DNA from: Micromonospora_J zhanjiangensis
GTDB taxonomy: Bacteria > Actinomycetota > Actinomycetes > Mycobacteriales > Micromonosporaceae
Length of the DNA stretch: 7,563 nucleotides
Direction: 5' to 3'
NCBI RefSeq assembly: GCF_042650605.1
Contig: NZ_JBHSBN010000068.1
Location: 1 to 7,563, forward strand
Translations under genes and position numbers: made by a program
The notes under the pieces: model-generated
Seen by the model: only the letters and a program-made list of their open reading frames with translations
Databases searched by the model: none
Told to the model about the DNA's origin: nothing
Shown: positions 5,639 to 7,563 of the stretch, in pieces
Position numbering within the stretch: the stretch's first letter is position 1
How the letters are laid out: each line of letters opens with the position of its first letter

Positions 5639-5652
5639 TGTTAACGCTATCA
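5636..5652. promoter_or_regulatory. TGATGTTAACGCTATCA operator-like element on the GH43 start
   Basis: Outer arms TGAT/ATCA are inverted repeats around GTTAACGCT, and ATGTTAACG is the same nine bases as at 1290-1298 ahead of GH54. The element is markedly AT-rich against its surroundings and covers the first five codons of the assigned GH43 frame. A bound repressor here would act as a roadblock about 130 nt after transcription starts. Confidence 0.35.
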
Positions 5653-7407
5653 ATGAATCGGACGACCAGGCGCAGGCTCGCGCTGGTCGTGAGCCTGTTC
5701 GTCCTGGTGGGCCTGATCCCGGCGATGGCCCGGGCGGACAACCCGATCGTGCAGACGATCTACACGGCCGATCCGGCGCCGATGGTCTACAACGGCCGGG
5801 TCTACCTGTACACCGGCCACGACGAGGACAACTCGACCTGGTTCACCATGAAGGAGTGGCGGGTCTGGTCGTCGGACGACATGGTGAACTGGACCGACCA
5901 CGGCTCGCCGCTCAACCTCGCCAGCTTCAGCTGGGCCAAGCAGGACGCCTGGGCGGGGCAGGCGATCTATCGCAACGGCAAGTTCTACTGGTACGTGCCG
6001 ATGGTGGTGCGGGCGACCGGCCAGATGGGCATCGGAGTGGCGGTGGCCGACAGCCCGACCGGCCCGTTCCGGGACGCCATCGGACGTCCGCTGGTCAGCA
6101 ACGGCGAGATCGACCCCACGGTGTTCATCGACGACGACGGCCAGGCGTACCTCTACTGGGGCAACCCGCACCTGTGGTACGTGAAGCTGAACGCGGACAT
6201 GACCTCGTACTCGGGTAGCCCCACCCAGATTCCGTTGACCACGGCCGGGTTCGGGACCCGGACCGGCGACGCGAACCGGCCCACCCTGTTCGAGGAGGGC
6301 CCGTGGGTGTACAAGCGCAACGGCCTGTACTACCTGGTCTACGCGGCGAAGTGTTGCTCGGAGTTCATCGCCTACTCGACCGCGCCCGGCCCGCTGGGTC
6401 CGTGGACCTACCGCGGGACCGTCATGTCCACCCAGGGCAGCAGCTTCACAAATCACCCCGGGATAGTCGACTTCAAGGGTAATTCGTACTTCTTCTACCA
6501 CAACGGGGCGCTGCCGGGCGGCGGTGGCTTCACCCGGTCGGTGGCGGTGGAGAAGTTCTCCTACGGTGCCGACGGCTCGATCCCGAGCATGACCATGTCG
6601 ACCACGGGCGCGCCGCAGGTCGGGACGTTGAATCCGTACGTGCGGCAGGAGGCCGAGACCATCGCCTGGGAATCGGGGGTGGAGACCGAGGCGACCACCG
6701 GCGGCGGGATGCACGTCAGCTACATCGACAACGGGGACTACATCAAGGTCAAGGGCGTGGGCTTCGGCACCGGGGCCAGCTCGTACACGGCCCGGGTGGC
6801 GTCCGGGACCAGCGGGGGCAGCATCGAGCTGCACCTGGACAGCGTCGGCGGTCCGCTGGTGGGCACCTGCCGGGTAGCCGGCACCGGTGGCTGGCAGACC
6901 TGGGCCGACGTGACCTGCCCGGTCAGCGGTGCCACCGGCACCCACGACCTGTTCCTGAAATTCACCGGTGGCAGCGGTTCCCTGTTCAACCTGAACTACT
7001 GGCAGTTCACCCCGAGCGACGGCGGACCGCCGCCCACCAGCCCGCCGCCCACCACCCCGCCACCGACGACCCCGCCGCCCACCACGGCGCCGCCCACCAC
7101 CCCGCCGCCGGCCGGAGCCTGCAGCGCGAGTTACCGCACCACCAGCTCGTGGTCCGGCGGTTTCCAGGGCGAGGTGACCGTGACGGCCGGCAGTGCGGCG
7201 ATCAACGGCTGGACCGTGCGGTGGACCCTGGGCAGTGGGCAGAGCATCAGCCAGTCCTGGAACGCCACCGTGACTTCGAGCGGATCCACGGTGACTGCCC
7301 GCAATGTGTCGTACAACGGTTCGCTGCCCGCCGCGGGCTCGGCCACGTTCGGCTTCCTGGCGAACGGCTCGCCGTCGACGCCCGCTCTCACCTGTACCAG
7401 CCCCTGA
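5638..7407 (+). CDS. Secreted GH43 arabinofuranosidase-type enzyme with CBM6 and CBM2
   Basis: A 589-aa secreted inverting glycosidase, probably an alpha-L-arabinofuranosidase or arabinoxylan arabinofuranohydrolase. The signal peptide is about 1-33 (NRTTRRR, LALVVSLFVLVGLIP, cut after ARA). Residues 35-325 form the five-bladed propeller, with general base D45 (YTADPAP), pKa-tuning D159 (EIDPTVF) and general acid E220 (EEGPW). The sequence resembles the XynD-like GH43 group as I recall it (YLYTGHDED, DAWAGQAI, SSFTNHPG, HNGALPGGGGFTRSV). Residues about 336-457 are a CBM6 beta-sandwich (RQEAET, NGDYIKVKGVGFG); 461-493 a PPPTT linker; 494-587 a CBM2 with C495/C586 and W505, W525 and W541, typical of cellulose or xylan binding. 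ATG 5638 has a weak GGGGGA 9 nt upstream; ATG 5653 (MNRTTRRR) looks a more natural signal-peptide start but has no ribosome-binding site. Codon 2 is TTA. Xylan, arabinan or arabinogalactan specificity is not resolvable here. Confidence 0.93.
   Translation: MLTLSMNRTTRRRLALVVSLFVLVGLIPAMARADNPIVQTIYTADPAPMVYNGRVYLYTGHDEDNSTWFTMKEWRVWSSDDMVNWTDHGSPLNLASFSWAKQDAWAGQAIYRNGKFYWYVPMVVRATGQMGIGVAVADSPTGPFRDAIGRPLVSNGEIDPTVFIDDDGQAYLYWGNPHLWYVKLNADMTSYSGSPTQIPLTTAGFGTRTGDANRPTLFEEGPWVYKRNGLYYLVYAAKCCSEFIAYSTAPGPLGPWTYRGTVMSTQGSSFTNHPGIVDFKGNSYFFYHNGALPGGGGFTRSVAVEKFSYGADGSIPSMTMSTTGAPQVGTLNPYVRQEAETIAWESGVETEATTGGGMHVSYIDNGDYIKVKGVGFGTGASSYTARVASGTSGGSIELHLDSVGGPLVGTCRVAGTGGWQTWADVTCPVSGATGTHDLFLKFTGGSGSLFNLNYWQFTPSDGGPPPTSPPPTTPPPTTPPPTTAPPTTPPPAGACSASYRTTSSWSGGFQGEVTVTAGSAAINGWTVRWTLGSGQSISQSWNATVTSSGSTVTARNVSYNGSLPAAGSATFGFLANGSPSTPALTCTSP
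7020..7113 (+). repeat. Pro-Thr linker-coding repeat
   Basis: Imperfect tandem units of CCGCCCACCACC type encode PPPTT repeats joining the CBM6 to the CBM2 of the GH43 protein. Such flexible linkers are usual in secreted multi-domain hydrolases and are often O-glycosylated in actinobacteria. Confidence 0.85.
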
Positions 7408-7419
7408 CGAGGAGCGATG

Positions 7420-7563
7420 ATGCGTACACAGAAGAGATGGTTCGCCGCGGCGGCCGTGACGGTCGCGTTGGCGGCGGTCGGTGCGGCCGTGGTGGCGGGG
7501 CCGGCGAGTGCGGAGTCCAACGGTGGGGTGCGGGTGATGCCGTTGGGTGATTCGATCACCGAG
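7420..7563 (+). CDS. Secreted SGNH/GDSL hydrolase, 3' partial
   Basis: The first 48 codons of a gene cut by the window end. Residues 1-31 are a signal peptide (MRTQKRWF, an Ala/Val-rich core, cut after ASA31). The mature protein begins ESNGGVRVMPLGDSITE, which holds block I of the SGNH hydrolases, with S45 as the expected catalytic serine. This VRVMPLGDSIT form is common in actinobacterial secreted esterases, including carbohydrate deacetylases such as those of family CE3, so an acetyl-polysaccharide esterase is a fair guess, but blocks II, III and V lie outside the window. GAGGAG (7409-7414) is 5 nt before ATG 7420 and only 2 nt before ATG 7417, so 7420 is preferred. Only 12 nt separate it from the GH43 stop, with no hairpin, so the two are probably co-transcribed. 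Confidence 0.87.
   Translation, partial: MRTQKRWFAAAAVTVALAAVGAAVVAGPASAESNGGVRVMPLGDSITE

Noticed and set aside
5650..6945. 431-codon frame antisense to GH43
   Set aside because: Shadow of the GH43 gene, which has clear catalytic motifs on the other strand.
7020..7113. Short tandem repeats that might suggest a CRISPR or minisatellite
   Set aside because: They are in frame and encode a PPPTT linker; there are no regular repeats with unique spacers.

Overview
The window looks like a stretch of chromosome from a high-GC, plant-litter-degrading actinobacterium. The evidence is strong G/C third-position bias, LPxTG-less secreted proteins with Sec-type signal peptides ending in AxA, proline/threonine-rich linkers, and CBM13/CBM6/CBM2 modules. 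Micromonosporaceae or a related family would fit, but that placement is inference from style, not proof. I see no rRNA, tRNA, CRISPR array, insertion sequence, phage gene or replication origin.

Layout. (1) Positions 1-148 hold the last 48 codons of a rightward gene ending in a ricin-type CBM13 module. Two strong GC-rich hairpins follow between it and a converging gene. (2) Positions 259-1002, leftward, encode a FadR-type GntR repressor/activator with an FCD effector domain. (3) Positions 1003-1378 are a divergent control region with a perfect 14-bp palindrome overlapping a TATAAT box for the regulator, a second palindrome with the same 8-bp core, and an ATGTTAACG element. (4) Positions 1379-2914 encode a secreted CBM13-GH54 alpha-L-arabinofuranosidase. 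(5) Positions 3016-5439 encode a secreted GH59 (galactocerebrosidase-family) beta-galactosidase with a C-terminal CBM13. (6) Positions 5440-5637 are a second control region with a good TTGACC-17-TAACAT promoter and a possible 26-residue leader ORF. (7) Positions 5638-7407 encode a secreted GH43-CBM6-CBM2 arabinofuranosidase-type enzyme. (8) Positions 7420-7563 hold the start of a secreted SGNH/GDSL hydrolase cut by the window end.

How it works together (inference): the four secreted enzymes form a plant cell-wall side-chain degradation locus. GH54 and GH43 would remove arabinofuranosyl branches, GH59 would remove exposed beta-galactosyl residues, and the SGNH protein could be a deacetylase. 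The carbohydrate-binding modules hold the enzymes on xylan, cellulose or galactose-containing polymers. The GntR regulator next to the locus, plus a motif shared by the GH54 and GH43 start regions, suggests sugar-responsive control by at least one and possibly two regulators.

The window does not show a defence system or another wholly new system. Its most notable points are a 90-bp perfect DNA repeat shared by two CBM13 modules, the GH59 enzyme placed in a plant-wall locus, the palindromic operator set, and the unusual start of the GH43 gene (TTA as codon 2, overlapped by a possible leader ORF and an operator-like site).
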